Below are positions 8,626-17,851 of a stretch of DNA of 64,000 nt, piece by piece. Every line of letters starts with the position of its first letter. The first letter of the stretch is position 1. The stretch is from JBCAXA01 sp038534295 (GTDB taxonomy: Bacteria > Pseudomonadota > Gammaproteobacteria > Steroidobacterales > Woeseiaceae), in assembly GCA_038534295.1 (NCBI GenBank), contig JBCAXA010000001.1:1902082-1966081 (forward strand). The letters run 5' to 3'. The translations under genes were made by a program, and so were the position numbers. The notes under the pieces are model-generated. The model did not search any database. It was not told the origin of the DNA and saw only the letters and a program-made list of their open reading frames with translations.

Positions 8626-11025
8626 CTACGGCGTCAGCAACGTCTCCTCCATGAGCGTCAAAATACGCTGGTACTCGTCGCGCCAAGCGTCGGCATGCAC
8701 GAAGCCATGTGGGTCCAGCGGGTACGAGGCCAACTCAAAGTCGGTTTTCTTGAGTTCCATCAAGCGCTGCACCATCAGGATCGAGTCCTGGAAAAACACG
8801 TTGTCATCCTGCATCCCGGCCGCGATAAGCAGCGGCTTGGACAAACCGTCGGCAAAGTGAATCGGCGAGCTTTTCTCGTACGCCTCGGGATCGACCAGCG
8901 GCGTATTCAAAATGTTCGACGTGTACTCGTGGTTGTAGTGCTGCCAGTCCGACACCGGGCGCAGCGATGCGCCGGCCGCGAACACGTCCGGTTCGCGGAA
9001 CAGCGCCATAAAGGTCATGAATCCGCCGTAACTGCCTCCGTAGATGCCGATACGCTCGCGATCGACGTTCCAGTTGTCGACGAGGTAGTCGACGCCATCG
9101 AGGAAATCCTCGAGTTCCGGATGACCCATTTGCCGGTAGATGGCCGTGCGCCAGTCACGCCCGTAGCCGCGCGAAGCGCGGTAGTCCATGTCGATAACAA
9201 CGAAGCCACGCTCGGTCAGGAGGCTGTGGAACATGAACTCGCGAAAATAGTACGGCCAGCCGGCGTGCGCGTTTTGCGTGTACCCGGCGCCGTGCACAAA
9301 CATGACGGCTGGGTAGGTCTTGTCTTCCGAATAGTCTTTCGGCAGGTACAGCTTGGTGTAGATTGGCTCTGCAACGTGCGAGGACGGGACCTCGACGATT
9401 TTCGGAATCACCCACTCGATCGCTTTGTACGCGTCCGAAACCGTATCGGTCAGGCGAGTCGGCGCCTGGCCAACAGCGAGGTTCATCGCGAACAGGTCGG
9501 GATGACGATCAAACTCGGAGTGCAGGATGCCGAGTCGATCGGCGTTCGGCGACAGAAAAAAGTGATTGACGCCGCCGAGCTCGGTCAATTGCTCGACGTC
9601 GCCCGACGCCACGTCGACCCGATGAATCTCGTAAGTGCTCGGATGGCCGCGGTTGGCACGGAACACCAAATAACGACCGTCGGGTGTCGCTTCGACATCG
9701 GCGACAACAAATTCGCCCGACGTCAGTGCGCGCGGCCGCCTCGCATCGAGCGCCTTCAGATAAAGCTGCGAGTAGCCGCTCTCCTCGGATAGGTACCACA
9801 GCGTGTCCTGATTCGGCACCCAGCCCATGTCGTTGTAGAAGTAGTTGATCCACGCGTCGTCGGTCAGCCGATGCTGCGCGGTGAGTCCCGCAGCCTCAGT
9901 CGCCAGCGTTACGATCCAGCGGTCCTTGTTGTCGATGGCGTGAACCTGCAGCGCCGCGATGGAACCGTCTGCATTCCAGTGAATCCGTTCGATGCGCACG
10001 CCGCGCTGCGCCGGCGCTTCGAGCTGCTTTGCGACTTGCTCTCGGTCGGCGCCGCGCTCAACGTGCCAATCGAGAGCGGAACGACGCAGTCGTGCCAGCG
10101 GATCGCGGTCGATGCCCGGCAAATCGTCGAACGAAATCGACGTCAGTTCCCGGGACTCGCCGTGAAATACCCACAGCTGCTGTTCCGCCGGTAGCTTGCG
10201 TCCAACGCGCGTGCGCAGGGCCCGGGTTTCGGTGTAACCGCTTTCGGTCACATAGTTGGGCATCACGCCGGCTTTGCCGTCCTCGTGACCTTTTAGTTCG
10301 GTGACGAGGATGAGATGTTGACCGTCCGGCGACAGCGAGCGGCGCACGACTTCGTGCTTTTTGCCGAGAAACGTGGCGATTGGCGCGCCGTTCGGGCTCG
10401 CTTCCTGGCGCGCATTGCGTTCGGCCTTAGCGGCGCGTTCCCGGCGGGTGTCCTCGACAACCGTCGTGTACAGACGTTTCTGATGCGCGCGCAGCGTATC
10501 GAAATCCGGCGGGGCGTCCGGGTCTTCCTCGAACCGCAGGTGGGCGAAATCGGCAATCTGGCCGTTACTTGGGTCGTGCAGCTTATAGCGGCCGTCGACG
10601 ACGTAGGCGAGCCGACCGTCGTTCAAGAAAACGAGGCTATTCTCCGCCGCGGCGGTCCGGGTCAGTTGGCGGATCGGCCCATCCGGCCAGCGACGCAAGA
10701 ACACATCGCCGTCGGTGGTCCACGCCACCGCCGTCCGCTCGCGATTGAATACACGCGTCGCATTCGACGATTCAACGCCGGTTCCGTAGTCGATCAACTG
10801 CGGGGCGCCACTGCCGTTCGCGGCAACCACGTAGGGGTCGTTGAAGCTCTCGCCGATGCGCTTTTGCTGGAAGTACACCCATTCGCCGCTGTCGCCAAAA
10901 TAGGGGTTCTGCGGCTGATTGCCGATCCAGTCTGGGTCCGCCATGATCGTCTCCAGCGGGTATTCGCTGGCGAGCACCGACAACGGCATTAACAGCAGTG
11001 AGACGACAAAAAAACGGCGGGTCAT
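8626..11025 (-). CDS. Exported S9 prolyl oligopeptidase-family peptidase
   Basis: A 799-residue serine peptidase of the DPP IV/acylaminoacyl-peptidase group. A signal peptide (VVSLLLMPLSVLASEYP) directs export, and GGGAG sits about 7 bases before the ATG. Residues from about 40 to 520 form a beta-propeller with WD-like strands. The C-terminal alpha/beta-hydrolase domain has the nucleophile in GGSYGGF (S665), an Asp in MQDDNVF (about D740) and a His in DPHGF (about H773). The likely role is degradation of short, often proline-containing, peptides in the periplasm. It is divergent from the FAN1-like gene. Confidence 0.88.
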   Translation of the reverse strand: MTRRFFVVSLLLMPLSVLASEYPLETIMADPDWIGNQPQNPYFGDSGEWVYFQQKRIGESFNDPYVVAANGSGAPQLIDYGTGVESSNATRVFNRERTAVAWTTDGDVFLRRWPDGPIRQLTRTAAAENSLVFLNDGRLAYVVDGRYKLHDPSNGQIADFAHLRFEEDPDAPPDFDTLRAHQKRLYTTVVEDTRRERAAKAERNARQEASPNGAPIATFLGKKHEVVRRSLSPDGQHLILVTELKGHEDGKAGVMPNYVTESGYTETRALRTRVGRKLPAEQQLWVFHGESRELTSISFDDLPGIDRDPLARLRRSALDWHVERGADREQVAKQLEAPAQRGVRIERIHWNADGSIAALQVHAIDNKDRWIVTLATEAAGLTAQHRLTDDAWINYFYNDMGWVPNQDTLWYLSEESGYSQLYLKALDARRPRALTSGEFVVADVEATPDGRYLVFRANRGHPSTYEIHRVDVASGDVEQLTELGGVNHFFLSPNADRLGILHSEFDRHPDLFAMNLAVGQAPTRLTDTVSDAYKAIEWVIPKIVEVPSSHVAEPIYTKLYLPKDYSEDKTYPAVMFVHGAGYTQNAHAGWPYYFREFMFHSLLTERGFVVIDMDYRASRGYGRDWRTAIYRQMGHPELEDFLDGVDYLVDNWNVDRERIGIYGGSYGGFMTFMALFREPDVFAAGASLRPVSDWQHYNHEYTSNILNTPLVDPEAYEKSSPIHFADGLSKPLLIAAGMQDDNVFFQDSILMVQRLMELKKTDFELASYPLDPHGFVHADAWRDEYQRILTLMEETLLTP

Positions 11026-11118
11026 GGCGCAGCTCCCGTAAATCGACAGCCGAGAGCTTACCGTGTCCGGCCAATGTCGTAAGCGCTTTCGCCGCTACGC
11101 TCGATCGGCGCAACCGGG

Positions 11119-13308
11119 ATGGCTGACGGTTTCGATCAAAGCGAGACGGTCGCCCGCGGTCGCGCCCGGGTTGCGCTGCCCGAGCGCTACTACCTCGAAC
11201 ACTTTTGCGAGATGTTGACCTTCGTCGAGCAGCACTACGGTGCCGTGCTGGGTCCCGATGCGGCGGCGTTTGTTGCGGCATTTCCAACGCTGTCGCTCGA
11301 TGAGCGCTGCCTATACACGCGTCTCGTTGGTCGGCGCGGTCGGGTGTTTCGTCGTTCGAGTCTGGCCTACAGCGAGATCGACGACATCGATACCGCGACT
11401 GACGGCCTGTTGCAGCGCCGTTGGCTGTGCGCGCCGGAATCCGAGCATCTCGATGCTGTGCTAGCGCTCATGAAGCGCGGCGAGATTCTCGCGTGGCTGC
11501 GGGCGCACGTGCCGGGCGTGGCCCGTAGCCTCAAAAAGGCGGACTACGCCGCAATGGTTCGTGAGCATTGCGATCGTGCCGCCTTCGTTGCGGCGGTCGG
11601 AGGCGCCGACATGCTGGTTCGTCGGCACACCGAGGTCGTCCGCTATCTCGCATTTCTTTATTTCGGCGAGAATCGGGCCGGTCTGGCGGCGTTCACGATG
11701 CGCGATCTGGGTCTCATTCGCGCGCGCCGGCCGTCGGCCGACTACGAGCCGCGCTTCGCCGACGTCGACGAAGCGCAGAGCTGTTTCTTCTATGCGACGG
11801 CGGTGGCCGACCTTTCGCAAGCGCCGCAATCGGCAGGTCACATGGCCGATCCCACGCAGTGGCCGGCGCCGATCGGTACGGCAGCGCTCAAGTTGCGCGA
11901 TCGCCTGGCCCTCGCAATCGGCCGCAACGCCGAGCGCGCCGAAAACCCCACGCTGGCTGTCGCAGCCTATCGAGTTGGTGCGACGGGCGATTGCTTACAA
12001 AGTGCGGTGCGGCTACTGATCGCGAGCGGTGATCGCCATGAAGCCCGTGCGTTGATCGATGCGGCGCTCGACGCACCGCGCAGCGACGACGAGCGGGTTG
12101 TTGCCGAGGACCTTTTGGCACGCAAGTTTGGCGCCAAACGGACCAGCGCGCGCACCGACTGCTTGCGTGACAGCGAGATCATCGATGCCGATCAGTCGCT
12201 CTTGGGGAGCCCGGAAGAGGCGGTTGCCGCTCATTTCAAACGCCAAGGTTTGCAAGCGGTGCGGGTCGAAAACCGGCTTTGGCGCGCTTTGTTTGGTCTC
12301 ATCTTCTGGGACGAGCTCAACGGTGCAGCGACCCACTCACCGTTTGATGCCATGCCGGCTCCACTTGCTGACGGCAGCTTCGGTCGGCGCTACGCCGAAA
12401 CGGTCGCCGTAAAACTCGGGCTTTGTGACGATCCGTCCGCGCTCGTCCGGGCACTGACAAAAACGGCTGTCGCCAACTACGGTAAGAGCAACGGGGTTTT
12501 TCGGTGGCGGAGCGACACCCTCGAGTTGCTCGTCGATCTCGTGCGCGCCGCGCCCAGTGGCGCGATTCGTCATGTTATCGCTGCGCTGGCCGAGGACTTT
12601 GTCGGTCGGCGCCACGGTTGGCCGGATCTGCTGCTTATCGATGGCGATCGCGTCGAGTTCGTCGAGGTCAAAGCCGAAGGCGATCAGTTGCGCCGCAGCC
12701 AGTGGCAGCGGCTCGAATTACTGAAGGCAGCCGGCTTCGAGGCGCGGATTGTTCGGGTGCGTTGGACCGTCGACCCAGCGCAGTGTTTTGTGGTCGTCGA
12801 TGTCGAGACCACCGGCGGGCGCGGCGAGCATCATCGAGTCACCGAGCTTGGCGCCGTTCGCGTTCGTGACGGCCAAATCGTTGCGCGTTACCAGACACTA
12901 TTGCATCCGCAGCGGGCAATTCCCCCGGCCATCTCGAGACTGACCGGCATTACCGAAACGATGGTTGCACAGGCGCCAACATTTGCAGAGATTGCCGACG
13001 ATTTCGAGCGCTTCCTGGCCGATGCCATTTTCGTCGCGCACAACGTTGCGTTCGACTACCGCTTCGTACGTCAGGAGTTCGCCCGGCTCGGTCGGTCGTT
13101 CCGCGCACCAAAACTCTGCACGTGTGCCGGTATGCGGCGGTTTTTTCCGGGCCAGCGATCGTATTCGCTGCGCGCGCTATGCGATGCCTTTCAGATCCCA
13201 CTGCGTCAGCATCATCGCGCACTGTGCGACGCCGAAGCCGCCACGGAGCTTTTGTTCTTGATTAACGACAAACGTGCCGAGCTCGTGGCCGCGGGCGAGG
13301 CAGTTTGA
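11119..13308 (+). CDS. FAN1-like VRR-NUC nuclease fused to DnaQ-like exonuclease
   Basis: A 729-residue protein with two nuclease modules. The first ~550 residues resemble bacterial FAN1: an N-terminal DNA-binding part with LYTRLVGRRGRVFRRSSLAYSEI-like sequence, a helical repeat middle, and a VRR-NUC core near 497-545 with GWPDLLL and EFVEVKAEGD carrying the metal ligands. Residues 556-720 form a DEDDh 3'-5' exonuclease of the DNA polymerase III epsilon type: DVETTG, AHNVAFDYRFV and a final HHRALCDAE. FAN1 cuts 5' flaps and acts in crosslink repair; an attached proofreading-type exonuclease suggests end processing. A 6-bp hairpin follows the stop (13315-13329) but has no T run. Confidence 0.85.
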   Translation: MADGFDQSETVARGRARVALPERYYLEHFCEMLTFVEQHYGAVLGPDAAAFVAAFPTLSLDERCLYTRLVGRRGRVFRRSSLAYSEIDDIDTATDGLLQRRWLCAPESEHLDAVLALMKRGEILAWLRAHVPGVARSLKKADYAAMVREHCDRAAFVAAVGGADMLVRRHTEVVRYLAFLYFGENRAGLAAFTMRDLGLIRARRPSADYEPRFADVDEAQSCFFYATAVADLSQAPQSAGHMADPTQWPAPIGTAALKLRDRLALAIGRNAERAENPTLAVAAYRVGATGDCLQSAVRLLIASGDRHEARALIDAALDAPRSDDERVVAEDLLARKFGAKRTSARTDCLRDSEIIDADQSLLGSPEEAVAAHFKRQGLQAVRVENRLWRALFGLIFWDELNGAATHSPFDAMPAPLADGSFGRRYAETVAVKLGLCDDPSALVRALTKTAVANYGKSNGVFRWRSDTLELLVDLVRAAPSGAIRHVIAALAEDFVGRRHGWPDLLLIDGDRVEFVEVKAEGDQLRRSQWQRLELLKAAGFEARIVRVRWTVDPAQCFVVVDVETTGGRGEHHRVTELGAVRVRDGQIVARYQTLLHPQRAIPPAISRLTGITETMVAQAPTFAEIADDFERFLADAIFVAHNVAFDYRFVRQEFARLGRSFRAPKLCTCAGMRRFFPGQRSYSLRALCDAFQIPLRQHHRALCDAEAATELLFLINDKRAELVAAGEAV

Positions 13309-13358
13309 CGGCATGCTACTGTTAGTAGCCCGGCGAACAACGACAAGAAGTTACGGCA

Positions 13359-14165
13359 ATGCATCATGAGAACACTCCGGCTGCCCGCGAACTCGTCCAC
13401 GACGCCTGTCAACCGCTGACGCGCGCCGCACGGGCCAATCTGCCGGCAAAACCGGACGACAGTCATGCGGCGTTTCACTGGTCGACGCAGCACGACGGTC
13501 TTTTGCGTACCGAGCCCATGTCGCGCACGACGGCACTCGCTTTCGACTTCGACCCGGCGCGCTATGTCGTTCTGGTCGATGACGAGCCGCACGCCACGTT
13601 GTTGCTGGCCGACGTCGATCACGCCGGCGCCGAGGCGTGGTTGGACGACGTATTGGTGCGCCGCGGCATGAAACCGGCAAACGTTGCCGAGATGCCATAC
13701 ACGCTGCCGTTTTCGCCGGATTGGTCGCAGTTCCAAAGTCTTGCACCGCGCGTTGCCGAACTCGGCCGCGCTTACGCGGCGATCAACGGGGCGCTGACCG
13801 ATTTCATTGAGACCCTGCCGGCCCTGCAGCCCGGGCCATCCCCAGTGACACTGTGGCCGCATCATTTCGATATGGCGACGCTCGTGCAGCTGGTGCACGG
13901 CGATGCCGAAACGGCGCCGTCGATCGGTGTCGGTTTCTCGCCGGGCGATGACAACTACGCAATGCCCTACCTGTATTGTTCGCCGTACCCGCAGCCGGGC
14001 GATGAGGCGCGCCATGATCCACCGCCCGGATGGCAATGGCATACGCAAGGTTTCGTGTCGCTGGTGCTAACGACGCCACACGACGATGCCGGCGCGCTGG
14101 CCAACGATTTTCGCCAGGCGTTTCAAGTGGCGATGACGACACTGCCCGAAGGGATCGGCGCTTGA
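13359..14165 (+). CDS. DUF5996-like protein
   Basis: A 268-residue cytosolic protein with no signal sequence or membrane segment. The motif LWPHHFDMATL near the middle, followed by GFSPGDDNYAMPYLYCSPYP, looks like the DUF5996 family, whose function is unknown. The assignment rests on this remembered motif and is moderate. The ribosome binding site is weak. It starts a string of eight packed genes that runs to 18246, and its stop codon overlaps the TTG start of the next gene. Confidence 0.65.
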   Translation: MHHENTPAARELVHDACQPLTRAARANLPAKPDDSHAAFHWSTQHDGLLRTEPMSRTTALAFDFDPARYVVLVDDEPHATLLLADVDHAGAEAWLDDVLVRRGMKPANVAEMPYTLPFSPDWSQFQSLAPRVAELGRAYAAINGALTDFIETLPALQPGPSPVTLWPHHFDMATLVQLVHGDAETAPSIGVGFSPGDDNYAMPYLYCSPYPQPGDEARHDPPPGWQWHTQGFVSLVLTTPHDDAGALANDFRQAFQVAMTTLPEGIGA

Positions 14166-14608
14166 ACGGCATCGGTCAGCGGTATTTTGTCGTCGTGCTG
14201 GCGCTTGCGCTGACGGCCTGTGGCGATGCCCGCGTTGACGCGTCGGATCAAACCGTTACCGCTTACAACGACGCGTTCAATGCGCGCGACGTCGATGCGA
14301 TGCTGGCGATGGTGCATGACGATGCCAATTGGGTGAGCATTCGCGGTACTCGGGCAACCCCGATGGCCGGTGGGCTCGAGGCGTTGCGTGAAGCGTTGCT
14401 CGAGTATTTCGCGGCCAATCCGACCGCCCGTTCGCGACTGATCAGCGCAGAACGGCACGGTGACTTCGTGCAGGCCTTTGAGGAAGCCAGCTGGGAACGC
14501 GACGGCGAGACCAAGCGCCAATGCGCCGCGTCGGTTTACGAGCTGCGGGACGGACAGATTGCTAACGTCTGGTACTTCGATGCCCGGCCGTGCGACGGAG
14601 CAAACTAG
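14162..14608 (+). CDS. SnoaL-like (NTF2 fold) lipoprotein
   Basis: A 148-residue protein read from a TTG at 14162 that overlaps the upstream stop (TTGA), with AAGGGA 7 bases before it. This start gives a proper lipoprotein signal (FVVVLALALTACGD, lipobox LTAC); the longer frame from 14030 lies inside the upstream gene. The mature part has an NTF2/SnoaL pattern: VTAYNDAFNARDVDAMLAMV, WVSIRG, and a C-terminal VYELRDGQIANVWYF. Such domains bind small ligands or act as isomerases, but no substrate is evident. It is probably anchored to the envelope. Confidence 0.75.
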   Translation: MNGIGQRYFVVVLALALTACGDARVDASDQTVTAYNDAFNARDVDAMLAMVHDDANWVSIRGTRATPMAGGLEALREALLEYFAANPTARSRLISAERHGDFVQAFEEASWERDGETKRQCAASVYELRDGQIANVWYFDARPCDGAN

Positions 14609-14609
14609 C

Positions 14610-14915
14610 GTGCCGTTTCCAGCGCAAATCCTCGCCTTGCCCGATTTTCAGGGCCGTTTTTCGGCGAAGCGACTGGATGCGGACGGCTGCACCGTGTATT
14701 TCGCGAGCTACCCGGCCGACACGCGCATCGAGGAGCACGCGCACGATACTGAGAACGCCGGGGTTATCGTTCGCGGCAAGCTGCATTTGACGACGGCGGC
14801 CGGCGAGCGCATTTTCGGACCTGGGGACTGGTATACGCTCGCGCCGGGTGAGCCGCACGCGGCATTTTTCCCAGTCGAAACGGAAGAGATCGAATTCTGG
14901 TTCGAGGCCAAGTGA
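14610..14915 (+). CDS. Small cupin-domain protein
   Basis: A 101-residue single cupin. I start it at GTG 14610, one base after the upstream stop, with GGAG 9 bases before it; earlier in-frame ATGs lie inside the neighbour. Cupin motif 1 appears as EEHAHDTENAGVIVRGKL with His ligands, and motif 2 as GPGDWYTLAPGEPHAAFF. Such proteins bind a metal and act as small dioxygenases, isomerases or sensors. The specific role is unknown. It is followed 1 base later by a GST gene. Confidence 0.75.
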   Translation: MPFPAQILALPDFQGRFSAKRLDADGCTVYFASYPADTRIEEHAHDTENAGVIVRGKLHLTTAAGERIFGPGDWYTLAPGEPHAAFFPVETEEIEFWFEAK

Positions 14916-14916
14916 C

Positions 14917-15606
14917 ATGTACACCCTGGTCATCGGCAACCGAAACTACTCGTCCTGGTCGTTAAGGGCGTGGTTGTATCTGCGCGCGAGCGGTATCGAT
15001 TTCAAAACCGAACGCGTCGCGCTGTTCGCCGACGATTGGCCAGCGAGCATTCAAAAAGTCTCGCCGGCCGGTCGCGTGCCGGTGCTCATGCACGGCGAGC
15101 ATACGGTGTGGGACTCGCTGGCCATTGTCGAGTATTTGCGCGAGCACGAGCCCAGCGCCTTGGGGTGGCCCGATGAGCCTAGCGAGCGCGCCATCGCACG
15201 GTCGATCGTTGCCGAGATGCATTCGGGCTTCATGAACATCCGCGGCGAATTGCCGCAGAATCTGAAGCGCGAACACGCCATCGATCCCGAGTCACTGACG
15301 GAAGACTGCCGTCTGCAAATCAAACGCATCAACACCATGTGGGCCGAGCTTCGCAAGCGCCACAAGAGCAAAGGACCGTGGTTGTTCGGTGAGTTCAGCG
15401 TTGCCGATGTGTTTTATGCACCGGTCGCCTTGCGATTTAGTACTTACGGTATCGCGCTAGTGCCAGCCGCCGCATCGTTTATTGAAGCGGTGCGCGAACA
15501 CCCAGAAATCGTCGCGTGGATCGCCGCCGCGCGCGATGAGCGTGAGTCGCTGGAGTTCATCGACGAACTGACGCCCGTGTCGCAGGCGCCGCTGATCCTT
15601 GGGTAA
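14917..15606 (+). CDS. Glutathione S-transferase family protein
   Basis: A 229-residue GST. The ATG at 14917 follows the cupin stop at once and starts a thioredoxin-fold domain directly (MYTLVIGNRNYSSWSLRAW). The cis-Pro segment reads GRVPVLMHGEHTVWDSLAIVEYL near 47-70, and the helical C-terminal domain has GEFSVADVFYAPVALRF. The Tyr/Ser pair in RNYSSWSLR is the usual catalytic area. It resembles the YfcF/stringent-like small bacterial GSTs. The stop overlaps the start of the next gene. Confidence 0.85.
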   Translation: MYTLVIGNRNYSSWSLRAWLYLRASGIDFKTERVALFADDWPASIQKVSPAGRVPVLMHGEHTVWDSLAIVEYLREHEPSALGWPDEPSERAIARSIVAEMHSGFMNIRGELPQNLKREHAIDPESLTEDCRLQIKRINTMWAELRKRHKSKGPWLFGEFSVADVFYAPVALRFSTYGIALVPAAASFIEAVREHPEIVAWIAAARDERESLEFIDELTPVSQAPLILG

Positions 15607-16594
15607 GCACGCGCCATCGGCGCGCTATGCGCGCCCGTCCGAGGCTGGCGAGCTTAATGAGTTTGCCCGGCGACTGTTTATCGACACCTATGCGCATCAG
15701 AACGAGGCCGCCAATATGGCGGCTTACATCGACGAGCATTTCGACGGCTCGGCGATAGCGGCCAACATCGTCAGCCGCGCACACGGGGTCATCGTGCTGG
15801 TGGACGGCGCCAAGTTCGCCGGCTACGCGATCGTTGCCGCGAGTCGCAACGACAGCGCCGAACTCGAGCTCGAGATTCAGCGTTTTTACGTCGATGGGTT
15901 GTGGCGAGGCAAAGGGGCAGCGTCGATATTGATGAACGCGGTCATCGAGCATGCCCGAGCCGTCGACGCCACCGCCGTCGTGCTCGGTGTTTACAAAGAA
16001 AATCCTCGCGCCATTCGTTACTACGAGAAGAGTGGCTTTCGCATAGTCGGCGAACACGTGTTTCAGCTCGGTGATGATCCGCAGGAGGATTGGATCATGC
16101 GGCGCGACGGACCTGAGCTTGCGCCGTTGACGGACGATGAGTTCGTCGAGCGCTTTCTGGCATGCCGGTGGCCGCCCGCCGCGTGGACTCACCGGGCCCA
16201 CGTTCGGCTCGCATGGACGTTGCTCGAGCAGCGAGCATTCCCGGATGCAATGCAAACGGTGCGCTCGGGCATATTGCGCTACAACACCAACGTGCTCGAG
16301 AAAGCGTCGGCTTATCACGAAACCGTCACCCAGGGGTTTGTTTGGCTGGTTGCCGCGGCACGTCGTGATTCAGAGAGCTTTGTTGAATTTGTCGGTCGTG
16401 CGGCGGATTTGCTCGCGACGGACCCGCTGTTGCTCAATCGCTTCTACAGCAACGAGTTGCTCAATAGCGAACGCGCGCGCCGTGATTTCGTACCGCCCGA
16501 CCGCGAATCGCTGCCCATCGTCGCTGGCCTGCCAAACCTAGCCACTCTCGCCGGGAGACCCGGGGATTACGTGCATGGCCAAAGCAACCAATAA
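15599..16594 (+). CDS. GNAT acetyltransferase fused to a helical domain
   Basis: A 331-residue two-domain protein. Residues 1-170 are a GNAT fold: FYVDGLWRGKGAASILM carries the acetyl-CoA loop (RGKGAA), followed by NPRAIRYYEKSGFRIVGEH. Residues 180-320 are an all-helical domain with WTHRAHVRLAW, YNTNVLEKASAYHETVTQGFV and a C-terminal RFYSNELLNSERAR, a pattern I recall from small uncharacterised proteins. The proposed start is a TTG at 15599 inside the GST end, with a poor binding site, so it is translationally coupled. The next gene begins before this one ends. Confidence 0.75.
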   Translation: MGKHAPSARYARPSEAGELNEFARRLFIDTYAHQNEAANMAAYIDEHFDGSAIAANIVSRAHGVIVLVDGAKFAGYAIVAASRNDSAELELEIQRFYVDGLWRGKGAASILMNAVIEHARAVDATAVVLGVYKENPRAIRYYEKSGFRIVGEHVFQLGDDPQEDWIMRRDGPELAPLTDDEFVERFLACRWPPAAWTHRAHVRLAWTLLEQRAFPDAMQTVRSGILRYNTNVLEKASAYHETVTQGFVWLVAAARRDSESFVEFVGRAADLLATDPLLLNRFYSNELLNSERARRDFVPPDRESLPIVAGLPNLATLAGRPGDYVHGQSNQ

Positions 16595-17003
16595 GACGGC
16601 TCCCAACGTAGGCTCGGTTACCGAGTTTCTCAAATCCGTCGACAACGCTTCCCGTCGTGCCGAGGCGCGAACGGTCATGCGTTTGCTGCGGAAAATTACC
16701 GGCAAGCGGCCCGTCATGTGGGGGTCGAGCATCATCGGTTACGACCGCTACCACTATCGCTACCAATCCGGTCGAGAAGGCGAATGGCCCATGATCGGGT
16801 TGTCGCCGCGCGCGCAGAACCTGACGATTTACATCATGCCGGGCTTCAAACCATTCAGTGCGCTGATGAAACGTCTCGGCAAGCATAAGACCGGCAAGTC
16901 ATGTTTGTACTTGAAGCGTCTCGATGACGTTGACGAGGCGGTCTTGGTAGATCTAATGACGGCGGCTTACGCGTGGATGCGTGAGCACTATCCGCCGTCA
17001 TGA
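16575..17003 (+). CDS. DUF1801 (YdhG-like) protein
   Basis: A 142-residue protein of the DUF1801 fold. The hallmarks are a helical N-terminus (SVTEFLKSVDNASRRAEA), MWGSSIIGYDRYHYRY and SPRAQNLTIYIMPGFKP, ending with GKSCLYLKRLDDVDEAVL. Relatives of this iron-chaperone-like fold are small, soluble and poorly characterised. The gene overlaps its upstream neighbour by 20 bases and its downstream neighbour by 4. Confidence 0.85.
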   Translation: MAKATNKTAPNVGSVTEFLKSVDNASRRAEARTVMRLLRKITGKRPVMWGSSIIGYDRYHYRYQSGREGEWPMIGLSPRAQNLTIYIMPGFKPFSALMKRLGKHKTGKSCLYLKRLDDVDEAVLVDLMTAAYAWMREHYPPS

Positions 17004-17851
17004 TTCAGGCTGGCGATCTTAACGATCCGCTGCGACTGGCGGCGTTCTGTCGCGACGACATCGGCGGCAACCCGGCCGGCGTCGTGTTCGTCGATGCATT
17101 TCCCGCCGCTGACGTCATGCTCGGCGTTGCGGCAGATCTCGGCTACTCAGAGACAGCGTTTGTCAGTCCTACGAACGATGGCTATGCGCTTCGCTACTTT
17201 GCGCCACAAATAGAAGTGCCGTTCTGTGGCCACGCGACGGTTGCCGCCGTTGCTGCGATCGGCCAGCGAACCGAGCCCGGCGAAGTGAAACTGACAACGC
17301 CCGCGGGTCCCGTAGAGGCGCACACGGCGCGCAACGATGCCGGGCAGTGGTCCGGCGGCTTCGTCGCCCCGCCAGCTACGGATAAAGAGGCGCCACCCGG
17401 CGTCGTAAGTCGAATACTCGACGCATTTGGATTGCATGCGGATGCGCTCGATCACGAACTCGGCCCAGCACTGTGTTCGGCCGGTGCCAAGCACATACAG
17501 GTAGGACTGCGCTCGCGGGCGCGCCTTGCCGGCATGAACTACGATATGGCGTCGCTAGGACCTTTCATGCGTGAGCACGCTATCGCAACCGTCAATTTGT
17601 TGTGGCGTGAGAATTCCCAGACCTTTCATTCGCGCAACGCGTTCGCGAGCGGTGGCATATTCGAAGACCCGGCGACGGGCGCCGCGGCGGCGGCGCTGGG
17701 TGGCTACCTGCAGACCCGCGGTCTACGCGGCAACGTGAGAATCCTGCAGGGCGATGACATGGGCATACCGTGTCGTATTAATGTCGTGCTCGGCGATGTA
17801 GCCGCGAACATTACCGTCTCCGGCGACGTTCGCGTCTTGGATTCAACGTGA
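17000..17851 (+). CDS. PhzF-family isomerase-like protein
   Basis: A 283-residue protein with the two-lobed diaminopimelate epimerase-like PhzF fold. It has GGNPAGVVFVD near 22-32, the general acid/base Glu in GYSETAFV (E51), the RYFAPQIEVPFCGHAT segment, and the C-terminal FASGGIFEDPATGAAAAALGGYL signature. PhzF homologues isomerise small metabolites; there is no phenazine cluster here, so that product is not implied. Its ATG overlaps the DUF1801 stop and its stop overlaps the GTG of the next gene. Confidence 0.88.
   Translation: MIQAGDLNDPLRLAAFCRDDIGGNPAGVVFVDAFPAADVMLGVAADLGYSETAFVSPTNDGYALRYFAPQIEVPFCGHATVAAVAAIGQRTEPGEVKLTTPAGPVEAHTARNDAGQWSGGFVAPPATDKEAPPGVVSRILDAFGLHADALDHELGPALCSAGAKHIQVGLRSRARLAGMNYDMASLGPFMREHAIATVNLLWRENSQTFHSRNAFASGGIFEDPATGAAAAALGGYLQTRGLRGNVRILQGDDMGIPCRINVVLGDVAANITVSGDVRVLDST

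Noticed and set aside
17000..17851. Phenazine biosynthesis
   Set aside because: Only a PhzF-fold gene is present; other phz genes are absent, and such homologues are common in bacteria that make no phenazine.
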